Shown: in pieces, positions 44,643 to 54,700 of the stretch
Layout of the letters: each line of letters opens with the position of its first letter
Position numbering within the stretch: the stretch's first letter is position 1
DNA from: Bacillus subtilis
GTDB taxonomy: Bacteria > Bacillota > Bacilli > Bacillales > Bacillaceae_C
Length of the DNA: 61,619 bases
Reading direction: 5' to 3'
Assembly: GCF_008764245.1 (NCBI RefSeq)
Contig: NZ_VTQV01000001.1
Location: 177,093-238,711 of the forward strand
The notes under the pieces: model-generated
Seen by the model: only the letters and a program-made list of their open reading frames with translations
Told to the model about the DNA's origin: nothing
Database searches by the model: none
Position numbers and translations under genes: made by a program

Positions 44643-45833
44643 TTACCTTTCACTTGCGGATAGTTTCTTCTTATTACGACCATAAGTAAGCATGCGCCAA
44701 AGTTTTTCTACAGGACCTTGCTTAAATTTAGATAACCATATTTCCGCAAAAATAACTTGTAAAACAAAAATACCAATCGCTAACCATGTGCCACCGGCTA
44801 CAGATATCTTTCCGTATAAGCCTAAACCATATGAATAAAAAATCAATGTACCAATAATAGATTGGCTTAAATAAATTGTGATCGACATTCTTCCCGTGTT
44901 TGCCAGGGGTTTTAATAATTTTGCCATAAACGGACTAGACATCAACAGAACGATAAGAGCAATATAAGCGACACTTAATAATGGACCACCAATCATATCT
45001 TGTATATATTGATTGCTGATTGTTTGACCAAATGCAATTGGGAGGATCTTTCCAGCCAAACCAAGTAATAAAAACACAAAAAATAATACGGTCCATAATA
45101 CCTTATGACGATTCGCTTTTTCTAGCCATTTTAATTTTGCTGCTCCTGCTCCAACCATCATAAAAGGGAGGATCATGAAAATAATCATAATAAAGCTAGC
45201 CGGTCCATTCGTCATATACCAATCTAGTACACGCCTTTGTGTGACTTCCCAAAACGTGCCATTTGCATAGACGTCGGCGGAAAGTTGAAGATTCATAATA
45301 TCCGTAAAATCTCCAAGAGTAGATGTATCGATGAAAGAAACCATGATTAAGATAAAACTCATAAATAATTGTGGGAGTATGTATACAGCAACCCCTATAG
45401 ACAGTAGGAGCGGACCAGATAACCTAAGCATAGGTAATAATAGTAATCCCATTAAAGCATATATGATGAGAATGTCCCCATGCCAAATAAGAAAGGCATG
45501 AATGATTCCAAACATCAGTAGGACAAGGAGCCTGCGAACACTGACCTTCCAAAATGAAGTTTCTTTTGAACGAAAGCGATCCCTCATTAGCACAATTCCA
45601 TAGCCAAACATCATAGCAAATATTGGATAAAAGCTCGCTTGAACCAAAATATCAATCCACATGTAAGATGTTAAATCATCATACTGCCACCATTCATACG
45701 GATTATAATAACTGAATGGTGAATGAAAACTCAGCATATTGACAATAAAAATCCCTAGTAAGGAAAAACCTCTTAAACTATCAAGAGAGTGCAAACGATC
45801 TCTTGATAAAGTGGGACCTAATGAATATTCCAT
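44643..45833 (-). CDS. DUF418-family membrane protein
   Basis: A 396-residue polytopic protein with about ten hydrophobic helices. RLHSLDSLRGFSLLGIFIVN is the family start, and the DUF418 domain forms the C-terminal half (ending with FAEIWLSKFKQGPVEKLWRM). It is related to YeiB/YxaH, proposed transporters or acyl-transfer membrane proteins; no substrate is known. The ribosome-binding site is GGGGGAGA. It is transcribed away from gerP. Confidence 0.87.
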   Translation of the reverse strand: MEYSLGPTLSRDRLHSLDSLRGFSLLGIFIVNMLSFHSPFSYYNPYEWWQYDDLTSYMWIDILVQASFYPIFAMMFGYGIVLMRDRFRSKETSFWKVSVRRLLVLLMFGIIHAFLIWHGDILIIYALMGLLLLPMLRLSGPLLLSIGVAVYILPQLFMSFILIMVSFIDTSTLGDFTDIMNLQLSADVYANGTFWEVTQRRVLDWYMTNGPASFIMIIFMILPFMMVGAGAAKLKWLEKANRHKVLWTVLFFVFLLLGLAGKILPIAFGQTISNQYIQDMIGGPLLSVAYIALIVLLMSSPFMAKLLKPLANTGRMSITIYLSQSIIGTLIFYSYGLGLYGKISVAGGTWLAIGIFVLQVIFAEIWLSKFKQGPVEKLWRMLTYGRNKKKLSASER

Positions 45834-45899
45834 AACTTAATACTCTCCCCCATCTCCTTTTCTTGCATCCTATTTATTCTAACCTTTCCGCGCTTAAAA

Positions 45900-45929
45900 G
45901 CACAATTCCTTTTCCTTTTTCATAAGATA
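45900..45929 (+). promoter_or_regulatory. Sigma-K promoter of the gerP operon
   Basis: GCACA (45900-45904), a 16-base spacer and CATAAGATA (45921-45929) fit the sigma-K pattern GMACA-N16-CATAnnATA. Mother-cell, sigma-K-dependent expression is known for gerP. Confidence 0.7.
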
Positions 45930-45995
45930 AATTGTTACAATATCGCGAATTAAAATTTTCCCCAATCATAACACATAACAAAGGAGTGAACGGTA

Positions 45996-46217
45996 ATGCC
46001 TGGTTTTGTCGGAGCCGTTCAAATCATTACGCTTAGTAGCTCTGGGACTTTTAACGTTGGGGATGTTTTTCAACTACACCCTGTTTCCTCATCTAAAGTA
46101 TTTGCAGGTGCTGGATCATTTAATACAGGCGATCAAATCGCTGTCACGAATCATTATTCCGCTACAAATACGTATGATAGCGACACACTAGATCAGGGTA
46201 TTATGTTTACACTTTAA
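45996..46217 (+). CDS. gerPA: Spore germination protein GerPA
   Basis: A 73-residue GerPA/GerPF-family protein starting MPGFVGAVQIITLSSSGTFN. The six GerP proteins are made in the mother cell and let germinants pass through the coat. The ribosome-binding site is AAAGGAGTG. It is the first gene of a complete gerPABCDEF operon. Confidence 0.92.
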   Translation: MPGFVGAVQIITLSSSGTFNVGDVFQLHPVSSSKVFAGAGSFNTGDQIAVTNHYSATNTYDSDTLDQGIMFTL

Positions 46218-46241
46218 AGCTTTTCATTGGGAGAGAACTTT

Positions 46242-46457
46242 ATGACGATTCACATTCAACAATCCATTCATGTTCAAACGATCAGAATTGGCGCCCTTAC
46301 CAATTCCTCGGTTCTGCAAATTGGGACAGCCGGTGTGATTACTCCTTCCTCTCATTTGTACAATACAGGAGGTTTTAAAGGTCCTGCACCATCTATTGCA
46401 ATAACTGGTGAAGCAGGTGAAGCTGGGTCAGAAGTAAGTCTTGTTCCCTTAGGTTAA
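46242..46457 (+). CDS. gerPB: Spore germination protein GerPB
   Basis: A 71-residue protein, IQQSIHVQTIRIGALTNSSV then LQIGTAGVI, typical of GerPB. The start at ATG 46242 follows GGGAGAG; the ORF's earlier TTG is part of the ribosome-binding site. The C-terminal SLYNTGGFKG-type segment (SHLYNTGGFKGPAP) is conserved. Confidence 0.9.
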   Translation: MTIHIQQSIHVQTIRIGALTNSSVLQIGTAGVITPSSHLYNTGGFKGPAPSIAITGEAGEAGSEVSLVPLG

Positions 46458-46485
46458 TGAATACTCTGTTTGAAGGTGGTGCAAT

Positions 46486-47073
46486 ATGGATCCTTATTAC
46501 TTCCAACAACTTTATGAACAGGTCCAACACCAGCAAAAACAACTAGAATATCTAAAAACATCCCTTGATAAATTAAATACTGAGCTTAGCCAACTGAAAG
46601 AAAAACCATCCATTGTTGTGGAAAAATTAGACTATAAATTTGATCAATTAAAAGTCGAAACATTGGAAGGGACATTAAATATTGGATTAAATCCATCAGA
46701 CCTTGAAGGTATCGAAGATATGTCTCTGCCCCCCAAGCGACATAGTGATCATATGCAATTAAAGGAACAGCTCCTTAAAAGGGTGAATCAATACCTAGAT
46801 GAGAACGTGGACTCTGTTGTAGAAGAAACCGAAAAAAAGCTTAATAAAAAATTGGATATCCAGTATAGAAATCTGATTAAAGAGGATATCCAAAAACAAT
46901 TACCCGCAAGAGTTGACCATTATATTCAGCAATCAATCCACCATTCAAACCGGGAGCAAACAGAGAAACAGCATTTAGACAATATCTATCAACAAATTAT
47001 CGGAGACATTAATCAAGGCATTTATGCTTTCATTTCACAAGTACCCCAAGGGCAAGATAGGAAAGATCATTAA
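46486..47073 (+). CDS. gerPC: Spore germination protein GerPC
   Basis: A 195-residue protein. An N-terminal coiled coil (residues 5-45, YEQVQHQQKQLEYLKTSLDK) is followed by KPSIVVEKLDYKFDQLKVET and NIGLNPSDLEGIEDM, the GerPC core, and a second helical region. It is the largest GerP protein and probably a scaffold. GAAGGTGG lies upstream. Confidence 0.9.
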   Translation: MDPYYFQQLYEQVQHQQKQLEYLKTSLDKLNTELSQLKEKPSIVVEKLDYKFDQLKVETLEGTLNIGLNPSDLEGIEDMSLPPKRHSDHMQLKEQLLKRVNQYLDENVDSVVEETEKKLNKKLDIQYRNLIKEDIQKQLPARVDHYIQQSIHHSNREQTEKQHLDNIYQQIIGDINQGIYAFISQVPQGQDRKDH

Positions 47074-47083
47074 GAAAAGTGTC

Positions 47084-47112
47084 AGCGCCCGTTTTATAAA
47101 TAACGACTAAGA
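47084..47112 (+). repeat. Decayed repeat end inside the gerP operon
   Basis: AGCGCCCGTTTTATAAATAACGAC resembles the left repeat end AGCGCCCGTTTAACGACGTA (minus strand at 55576) with a 6-base insertion. It lies between gerPC and gerPD. Confidence 0.4.
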
Positions 47113-47128
47113 AAAAAGGAGATTTGCA

Positions 47129-47323
47129 ATGAATTTACATGTCATTAATCGGGAGCTTTGTGTGGGAGATATCAAAATAACAGGTGTTACAACTTCATCC
47201 TTATTATTAGTTGGCGATGCAGACACGATTCAATTAGCTTCCACTTTTGATACCCCACCAGAGTCCTTAATCATCGGTCCCTTTGTTCCACTTCCACCGG
47301 AGGATGAAAATGTGGAAACGTAA
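47129..47323 (+). CDS. gerPD: Spore germination protein GerPD
   Basis: A 64-residue protein, NLHVINRELCVGDIKITGVT then SSLLLVGDAD, typical of GerPD. The ribosome-binding site AAAAGGAGA is strong. Its last 14 bases overlap gerPE. Confidence 0.9.
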   Translation: MNLHVINRELCVGDIKITGVTTSSLLLVGDADTIQLASTFDTPPESLIIGPFVPLPPEDENVET

Positions 47324-47702
47324 TTCAATGGTTGAAACCATTCATATTACCAACATCCTTTTCAGTTCCATCCTCGAAATTGGGGATACTGCCCAAACTA
47401 GAGGATTCAGTCGAGCACTAGCTGACCAACGTAGAGAAGAAATCTTTTTTGGTAAGGAAGGAAATTTTGGTGCTTACTCTATTTTTTCTGAACCTACATT
47501 GATGCCCATATTACCTGAGCTCCCCAAAATCCAAAAATACCAAGCTTTACCTAATATTAGAGTTAGGAGCATCCGAATTAAAGGACTTTCCGCTTCCGCG
47601 ATCACGCAAATTGGAAGCACCCACAACGTATACATGGATTCAAGAGTACATCATATAAGACATATTCCTGCTGAAATCATGAATAACGAGGAAGGAGAGT
47701 AA
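47310..47702 (+). CDS. gerPE: Spore germination protein GerPE
   Basis: A 130-residue protein. The family repeats SSILEIGDT and SASAITQIGST each resemble the GerPB/GerPD core strand. The ATG at 47310 is chosen since GGAGG then lies 6 bases upstream; the track of codons before it is inside gerPD. Coupling to gerPD is likely. Confidence 0.88.
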   Translation: MWKRNSMVETIHITNILFSSILEIGDTAQTRGFSRALADQRREEIFFGKEGNFGAYSIFSEPTLMPILPELPKIQKYQALPNIRVRSIRIKGLSASAITQIGSTHNVYMDSRVHHIRHIPAEIMNNEEGE

Positions 47703-47705
47703 AGA

Positions 47706-47924
47706 ATGCCTGCCCTAATTGGACCTGTACAAATTTTTAATGTAGAAGGCGGAACTGTGCATTTTGGGGATACGGCCGTGATCTCCCCTAAATCGGCTGC
47801 CAAAACAACCACTGGATCTGGTTCCAACAGTTCAGGAGCCTTTGTCGCTGTTTTAAATGGGATTAGTGCAAATGGAACGGTTGATACCAATTTAATTGAT
47901 CAGCCGACCCTTGGAAATAATTAA
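47706..47924 (+). CDS. gerPF: Spore germination protein GerPF
   Basis: A 72-residue paralogue of GerPA, starting MPALIGPVQIFNVEGGTVHF. GAAGGAGAG lies just upstream, in the end of gerPE. It is the last gene of the operon, with a terminator 2 bases after the stop. Confidence 0.92.
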   Translation: MPALIGPVQIFNVEGGTVHFGDTAVISPKSAAKTTTGSGSNSSGAFVAVLNGISANGTVDTNLIDQPTLGNN

Positions 47925-47925
47925 A

Positions 47926-47954
47926 GACTAGGTGTTGATCACCTAGTCTTTCAC
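47926..47954 (+). terminator. Terminator of gerP
   Basis: AAGACTAGGTG-TTGAT-CACCTAGTCTTT. Confidence 0.88.
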
Positions 47955-48033
47955 TTGAGGCCAACAGATTAATTTCAAGCTACAACGCCCACTGATAACT
48001 GTATATCAGCATAAAAATGAATCCAAGTATTTT

Positions 48034-51000
48034 TTATAATGATAGAAAATGTCCCCCATCAAAGAAATATAAATATTTTTCTTTTACAGGGACTCCCCAT
48101 ATATTTTGCAGGGCTTGTTCATATAAATCCAGCTGTACTTGATAACGTTTAGTCAGGATTGGTTTGGCTTGAGAAAAACCATCTGGAAATTTACCTTGAA
48201 TCGCATCTGTTTTATAGTCTAATAGGAAAATTCCATCCTCATTTTCCCATACACAATCAATAATTCCTTGCACCAAAATATTCTCCTCTTGGCTGTCCCA
48301 ATCAGGATAGACGGTATGAGCAGGGATTCCCATCGTAAAAGGTACTTCTCGATATACTTTATCGGCTGTTAGCAATTGCTTTCCTAACTTATGCGCAAAG
48401 AAGTTGACAATTTGCTCACTTGGAATAGCATCCTTTTGCTCCAATGTAAGAATTTCCTTCCCTACGAGTTGATCCAGCAGTTCTTCAATGGACTGTATTG
48501 TTGGAAGGTGCGTTAGATGAATATGTTGCATCACTGTATGCATAGCTGTTCCAATTTCAGTTGATGATAGATGACCTTTTTTCTTCATAAACTTTGGCCG
48601 ATCGTAGAGGAGTTTTTGCTCTCGATTGACCAATTGAGTGCCGCTTGCCTCATCCTTTATTTCAAAAAGTCTTTTTAGTTCCGTCACCGATTGCTTCGAC
48701 ATCTTATGTGTGGCAATGGAATATGGGTAATTCCACTGAAGTCTTTTATAGATCTCTTCTTTTTCAGGTGAGGTAAACGGAATAGCTTCTCCTGCCTGTA
48801 CATTTGTTAACCATTCCTCATCGATCGACTCCTCTTCATCAACTTTAACCGCTAAAGATTTTTGCGAGACAATCTCTATTCTCCATTGGGAAGGGTGCTG
48901 AAGAGGATTGAATTCCATTCCGTTAGAAAATTCCTTCGTTTGTTCATGCCGCACAAGCGCTCGGCCGATCCAATCTAAATAAGACGTCGCAGCAGCTCGT
49001 TCATGGTCTCGGAGTAACCATCCAGATGTCTTTGCTACACTTGACCATTTTTTCACTTCTTTTTCGAAGTTCTTTACACTGCCAATTAAATACAATTTCT
49101 CCTTCGCTCTTGTCATAGCAACGTATAATATTCTCATTTCTTCGGCTAGTAATTCCATTTTTTTCTTTTTCCTTAAAGCAATTTGAGGAAGTGATGGATA
49201 TGAGATCCGTTTTTCTGGATTTACGTATTTACTTGCAAACCCGAATTCCTTATCAAATAAAAAACTACTTTGAATATCCCTCATATTAAACTTTTTCCCA
49301 ATCCCACCTATAAAGACAACAGGAAATTCCAACCCTTTACTGGAGTGAATGGTCATAATCCGAACGACATCTTCTTCCTCGCCAAGCGTACGCGCTACAC
49401 CTAAATCATTTCCTCGCTCTTGCATTCTTTCAATAAATCTTAGAAAACGAAACAGACCACGAAACGAAGTTAATTCATATTGACAAGCCCGATCATAGAG
49501 GGCACGAAGGTTTGCTTGGCGTTGTTTTCCACCAGGTAATCCACCAACAAATTCATAAAAGTCAGTATCCCGGTATAATTGCCAGATTAATTGGGATAAG
49601 GATCCTTCTCTAGCCAAACTCCTCCATTCATCTAACTGAGCAAATAATTGCGATACACGTTGGTGTGCCTGCGTATATTTCGGGTCAGGTATAGAAGCAA
49701 TAAATTGCTTCATCGCTTGGTAATAGCTTTTCTTTCTCGATTGGATCCGAATATGAGCAAGTTCCTCTTCATTTAGACCGATGATTGGGGACCGAAGAAC
49801 AGCCGCAAGTGGAATATCCTGATCCGGATTATCGATTACTTTTAGCAAAGACAGCATAATAGACACTTCGATTGCTTCAAAATAACCCGTCGATAAATCC
49901 GCGTAAACGGGTATCCCTAAGTTTTTACACTCATCCATAATATCTGGAGCCCAACCGAGTGAACGTACAAGGATGACAATATCTTTATATTGAACTGGTT
50001 TTTCATCTTTAGATTTTAAATGGTAGATTGTTTTGCGCTCATCGATCATCGTTCTAATTTTCTGTGCGATGAGGCGAGCTTCTAATTGAGATTGCTCAAG
50101 CTCCATTAAGTCAAAATCTTCGCTTTCAGCTGATGGATCTTCTTCCTCGTCTGACCGATTTACGAGTGAGATTTCTACTGGATATGGATCAGATTCAGAT
50201 TCTGCGTAAGCAGCTCCCTTTACTAATTCAGCATCTTCACTATATTCAATTTCTCCAACTGTAGACCCCATAATTTGTTTAAAAATAAAATTAACACCTT
50301 CTAAAACTTCTTGTCGACTGCGGAAATTCTTGGATAAGTCAATCCGCAGACCAGAATCTTCACCACCAGGGGTAAAACGTAAGTATTTATCTAGGAAAAG
50401 ATTCGGCTCTGCTAAGCGAAAACGATAAATGGATTGCTTAACGTCTCCAACCATAAATAAATTTCCGTTTTTCTCATCCTCAGCCGCGACAAGCCGAAGA
50501 ATGGTTTCTTGAACTAAATTGACATCTTGATATTCATCCACCATAACCTCTTTGTACTGATTGCGATAGGCGAGGGCGATTTCCGAAGGTGCAATCGCCG
50601 AGTCTTCTTTATTTAAGAGAATTTCTAAACAAAGATGTTCCAAATCAGCAAAATCAACAAGCCCTTTTTCGGCTTTTTTTAAGGAATATTGATTGGCGAA
50701 TGTTTTCACTAAGTCAATCAAGCTTTTCAGAACCACTTTCATTTCTTCCATATCTTTTAAAAATGAAGCTGGTTTTCTTGAAAAGAGCTCTTTTTTCAAT
50801 TTTTCTAATATGTTTTTAGCTTGTTTGCGATATTGATCCGCATCCTCGATTAATTCGGGATCATACTCCTCCCCTTTACAGGGTTTTGCCCTTGAGAATC
50901 TCCATTGATTCATAACCTCATAAAGATTCTCCCACCCTTGCCAATAGGCCTCTTCCATTCCTTTCACAATCAAAAGATCATCCAGATAGTTATCTTCTCT

Positions 51001-51768
51001 TGGAGAAGGACCACCAGGAAGTTGGGCGATCTCCACCGCTGCTTGAAGCATTTCTTTCGCGGCAGCTAACTGAAGCTGAACATCAAATTTTAATGCGCTA
51101 ATAAACGGTAATTCATCAATCGATTGGTCATCCGCGAGATCATACATGTCCACAATTTGATTTAGCCACTGATCAGGATTGGGATGTGACCTAGAAAAAT
51201 CATACAATTTAAATACCAATTCTTGTAAGGCATGATCACTGCGGTCATTTGTGAAAGTATCGACAAGTTGGAAAAAAGCTTCATTTTCTTTCAAACCATA
51301 TTCATATTCAAATACCTCGTCTAACACTTCATCACGAAGAAGGTCAGCCTCTGTTTGGTCAGCAATTCGAAATCCTGGATCAATATCCACTAAATAATAA
51401 TGACTTCTCACCACATTTAAGCAAAATGAATGCAAGGTAGAGAAAGAAGCACTATTTAAAAGACCTAATTGTCTGCGCAAATGAGTCGATGTTGGGTCTT
51501 CCTCGATTGCTTTTTCCAAAGCCTCTCCGATCCTATGTCGCATTTCTGCTGCGGCAGCGTTGGTGAATGTAACGACCAGAAGTTGATCGACATTAACTGG
51601 ATCATCTATTGATATTATTTTTTTAATGATCCGTTCAACAAGTACGGCGGTTTTACCTGAACCCGCTGCAGCGGCAACTAAAATATCCTGCCCTTTGGCC
51701 ATAATGGCTTTCCATTGATCATCTGTCCATGTGACAGATTTAGGCTTTATTGGAATGATCGTTTTCAT
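48034..51768 (-). CDS. addA: ATP-dependent helicase/nuclease subunit A
   Basis: A 1244-residue UvrD-type helicase with a C-terminal RecB-family nuclease. Walker A is AAAAGSGKTAVLVERI (residues 33-48), motif II VDEYQDVN, motif VI VAMTRAKEKLYL, and the nuclease LLDYKTDAI near 1185. With AddB it processes double-strand breaks at Chi sites for RecA, including competence-linked recombination. ATG at 51768 lies inside addB behind AAAGGAGG (29-base overlap). The stop lies about 110 bases from gerPF, transcribed convergently. Confidence 0.96.
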   Translation of the reverse strand: MKTIIPIKPKSVTWTDDQWKAIMAKGQDILVAAAAGSGKTAVLVERIIKKIISIDDPVNVDQLLVVTFTNAAAAEMRHRIGEALEKAIEEDPTSTHLRRQLGLLNSASFSTLHSFCLNVVRSHYYLVDIDPGFRIADQTEADLLRDEVLDEVFEYEYGLKENEAFFQLVDTFTNDRSDHALQELVFKLYDFSRSHPNPDQWLNQIVDMYDLADDQSIDELPFISALKFDVQLQLAAAKEMLQAAVEIAQLPGGPSPREDNYLDDLLIVKGMEEAYWQGWENLYEVMNQWRFSRAKPCKGEEYDPELIEDADQYRKQAKNILEKLKKELFSRKPASFLKDMEEMKVVLKSLIDLVKTFANQYSLKKAEKGLVDFADLEHLCLEILLNKEDSAIAPSEIALAYRNQYKEVMVDEYQDVNLVQETILRLVAAEDEKNGNLFMVGDVKQSIYRFRLAEPNLFLDKYLRFTPGGEDSGLRIDLSKNFRSRQEVLEGVNFIFKQIMGSTVGEIEYSEDAELVKGAAYAESESDPYPVEISLVNRSDEEEDPSAESEDFDLMELEQSQLEARLIAQKIRTMIDERKTIYHLKSKDEKPVQYKDIVILVRSLGWAPDIMDECKNLGIPVYADLSTGYFEAIEVSIMLSLLKVIDNPDQDIPLAAVLRSPIIGLNEEELAHIRIQSRKKSYYQAMKQFIASIPDPKYTQAHQRVSQLFAQLDEWRSLAREGSLSQLIWQLYRDTDFYEFVGGLPGGKQRQANLRALYDRACQYELTSFRGLFRFLRFIERMQERGNDLGVARTLGEEEDVVRIMTIHSSKGLEFPVVFIGGIGKKFNMRDIQSSFLFDKEFGFASKYVNPEKRISYPSLPQIALRKKKKMELLAEEMRILYVAMTRAKEKLYLIGSVKNFEKEVKKWSSVAKTSGWLLRDHERAAATSYLDWIGRALVRHEQTKEFSNGMEFNPLQHPSQWRIEIVSQKSLAVKVDEEESIDEEWLTNVQAGEAIPFTSPEKEEIYKRLQWNYPYSIATHKMSKQSVTELKRLFEIKDEASGTQLVNREQKLLYDRPKFMKKKGHLSSTEIGTAMHTVMQHIHLTHLPTIQSIEELLDQLVGKEILTLEQKDAIPSEQIVNFFAHKLGKQLLTADKVYREVPFTMGIPAHTVYPDWDSQEENILVQGIIDCVWENEDGIFLLDYKTDAIQGKFPDGFSQAKPILTKRYQVQLDLYEQALQNIWGVPVKEKYLYFFDGGHFLSL

Positions 51769-54700
51769 AAACAGCCTCCTTTATCATTGCCAATGCATTG
51801 TTCACTGATCGTTTAGGGATGAGGCGATAATCATTCTCCTCTTGTGAAGGATCAAACTGACAGACAGGTTTAAAAGCACAAAATTGACATGGTGTTCGAT
51901 CATTTAATTTATAAGGAGAAATGGACACCTGTCCATCCATAATCTGTTCTCCTGAATCTTTATAAAGTTTTCTTACATATTGTTGTAGGCTGTCAAAGTC
52001 TTCACGGCTAGCGGCGCTTGATCTAGAAGTTAAGTGACCATCCTTTTTCAAACCGGCCGGGATAAGATCTGATGTCCCAGAAGATAAGGAAGTATCCATT
52101 AATTGGACCACATCCGCCTGTCCAAGAAGCAGGCCTTTCATTTTAAATTGCTTTAAAATTTCCTTTTCAATTTGATCTTCTGGTAAATTTTGCTCGCTAT
52201 CCACCATAGGGTTATGAACATGAAAATAAAGGACACCTGCTGGAATGGCTTCTGTTCCGATTAATTGTGGTGCATGCGTAATGACAATATCCAAATAGGT
52301 CAGCATTTGTAGAGACAATCCATATAAAACTTCATTTAAATCCAATGCTCTTGCACTAGACTTATAATCAATCACCCTTAAGTAGAGACCATTTTCATCT
52401 TCCGCTTTGTCCACCCGATCAATTCTCCCTTGAAGCTGCATCTTTGTGCCATTTTTGAGCGTAAAGGTTAAAGGGGGTAGATCTTTAAATGGCCCGAAAG
52501 CCAACTCTATTCCAATTGGATCAAAACCGCTCGATTGCGCATGTTGTCCAAGAATAAAAGTTGCTCTTGCAATAATTTGCTCCAGTTTTCTTTTTATATA
52601 AAAATAACGATTGGTGCTTAACAATATCTGGTTTAATAGCTTGGGTGCTAATTGATGTACCGCGTCTTTCGCTAGTTTTATACATTCTGAATGATTTAGA
52701 TGTCTCCACTCTACATTCTGATGTTTGATTTCATTGGCAATCCACTTTAATGCCGCATGGAATAGATCTCCTATATGTGGAGCTTCCAAGCGAAAAATAT
52801 CTCTTTCATGTAACCGAAGCCCATGTGCACTAAAATGCGAAAATGGACAAGCATGGAATAATTCCATTCTCGACACACTTGCTAGGATTTCCTTTCCATA
52901 TAACGCTTGACTTGTTTCACCTGAAAGCTTTCTTGCCTTATTACTAGAAAATAAGCTGGATAAAATATGTCGAGCTTTTATTTTTCGCGTAGGATGCTCG
53001 ACGAAAAAATTATACACATCCCACCAAAAATCGGCGATCGGATAATTCCTTTTCTTCATTTGCAATTGCCTTGATAAATAGGCAATGGCTGTCGTCGGAT
53101 GATAGATATAGGATAATTGTTCTTCAAAATCCAGTTCGATCGGCTCACTCACTTCATAGCTCGTTTTCATTTCTGGAAATAGTCCTTGAATTCTCTTTAA
53201 ATATGGAGAAGGCAACAGCGCTTTTCCCTCTTCGTTTGCAAGTGGATAAGATACATATAATTGCTTACTTGAAATGGTAAAGGCACGATAAGCAACAAAA
53301 TCCTCATCTAAGGCAAGGTCCTTTCCACTTGGAGCTAGTTTGATACCTTTTTCTTCTAGACTTGTCCGATCCTCATCTGAAAAAACACCATCATTTTCAA
53401 AACTTGTTGGTAAGACACCATCATTCAAACCTGCTATAAAAGCAACCTTCACATTAGAAAGTCTGGATAACTCCATATTGGCAACGGAGACTTGGTCGAT
53501 TGCAGGTGGAATCAAAGAAAACTTGGCAGCCTCCAAACCCGCTTCTAATATAGAGATAAATTTTGTCATAGATAATGGCTCTTCACCGAGAATCTCAACA
53601 AATTCATCCAGTAATCCGATGACCATATCCCAAGCTTGGTCATGCTCCCTAGCAGCATGTAACCTTCCTAACTTCTCAACTTCTAGACTCCGCACTTCAA
53701 GTTTTCTAGGAATTTCAAGTTCTTCCAACAAGAGATATACAGCTTCACATAATTCCCGGCCATTTTGTGCCTTTTTCAATCGTTTAGCCAATTTCTGTAA
53801 TGGTGCAACAACGAGCTCACGAGAAGCATTTAATTCAGCCTCCAGCTCTCTTTCCTCCTCTGTTTGCGGTACATTTTCCATTTCCAAACCAACATAACGT
53901 TTATAAGTCCATTTCTGCGAGTTTGTCCATTGCTCTCCTTTTATTCCATTGGCTAAACAATAATTTTCAAGGCGATCCATTTTCTCTCTTAACTTTGATA
54001 GATTTTCATTTAATGGGAATAAAAGGTCCGTTTTCACCGCTCGAAAAACAGGCTCATATCGCCATTGACTACTTACTACTTCCAAAGCGCTGCGAATAAA
54101 TTCAATCAAAGGATGATTGAGCATCGTTCGTTTTTGGTCAAGGAAAAAAGGAATGTCATAATCATAGAAAACAGTTTCTAGCATTTCGTGATATTCATGT
54201 TCATTTCTTAACAAAATAGCGATATCTTTATACCTAAACCCCTTCTCCATGACAAGTCGACGAATTTCTCTGGCCACTCCTTCTATTTCCGCGCGACGAT
54301 TAGCAGCGATCTTTAATTCAATCGCTGGAGATTCGGTAAATGGTTGATGGGGACGTTTTTCAAACTGAGACTGAAGATGTTGTAAGCTTTCTTCTTCAAA
54401 TCTTTTGCATTGATATAAAAAGACATCGTCCTCTATTTGAATATGGTTAGAGCGCATCAACTCAAATAATCGAGAATACGTTTCACCCGTCGTTCTAAAT
54501 AAATATAGGTCGTCTGGCATCGTGCCATATTTAAACGGGCGATCAAGCACAAGAGCGATCGAAACCCGTTTGCAATGGTTCGTCAATTCCTCAATAACCC
54601 GGTATTCCTGTGGTGTAAAACTATGAAATCCATCAATATAGATTTCCGCGTCTTTTAGATAGCTTGAATCTTTAATGGATTCTGCCAGTAGATCTAGATA

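Noticed and set aside
53340-53897. 185-codon ORF on the plus strand inside addB
   Set aside because: Serine-rich antisense shadow of addB, with no start signals.
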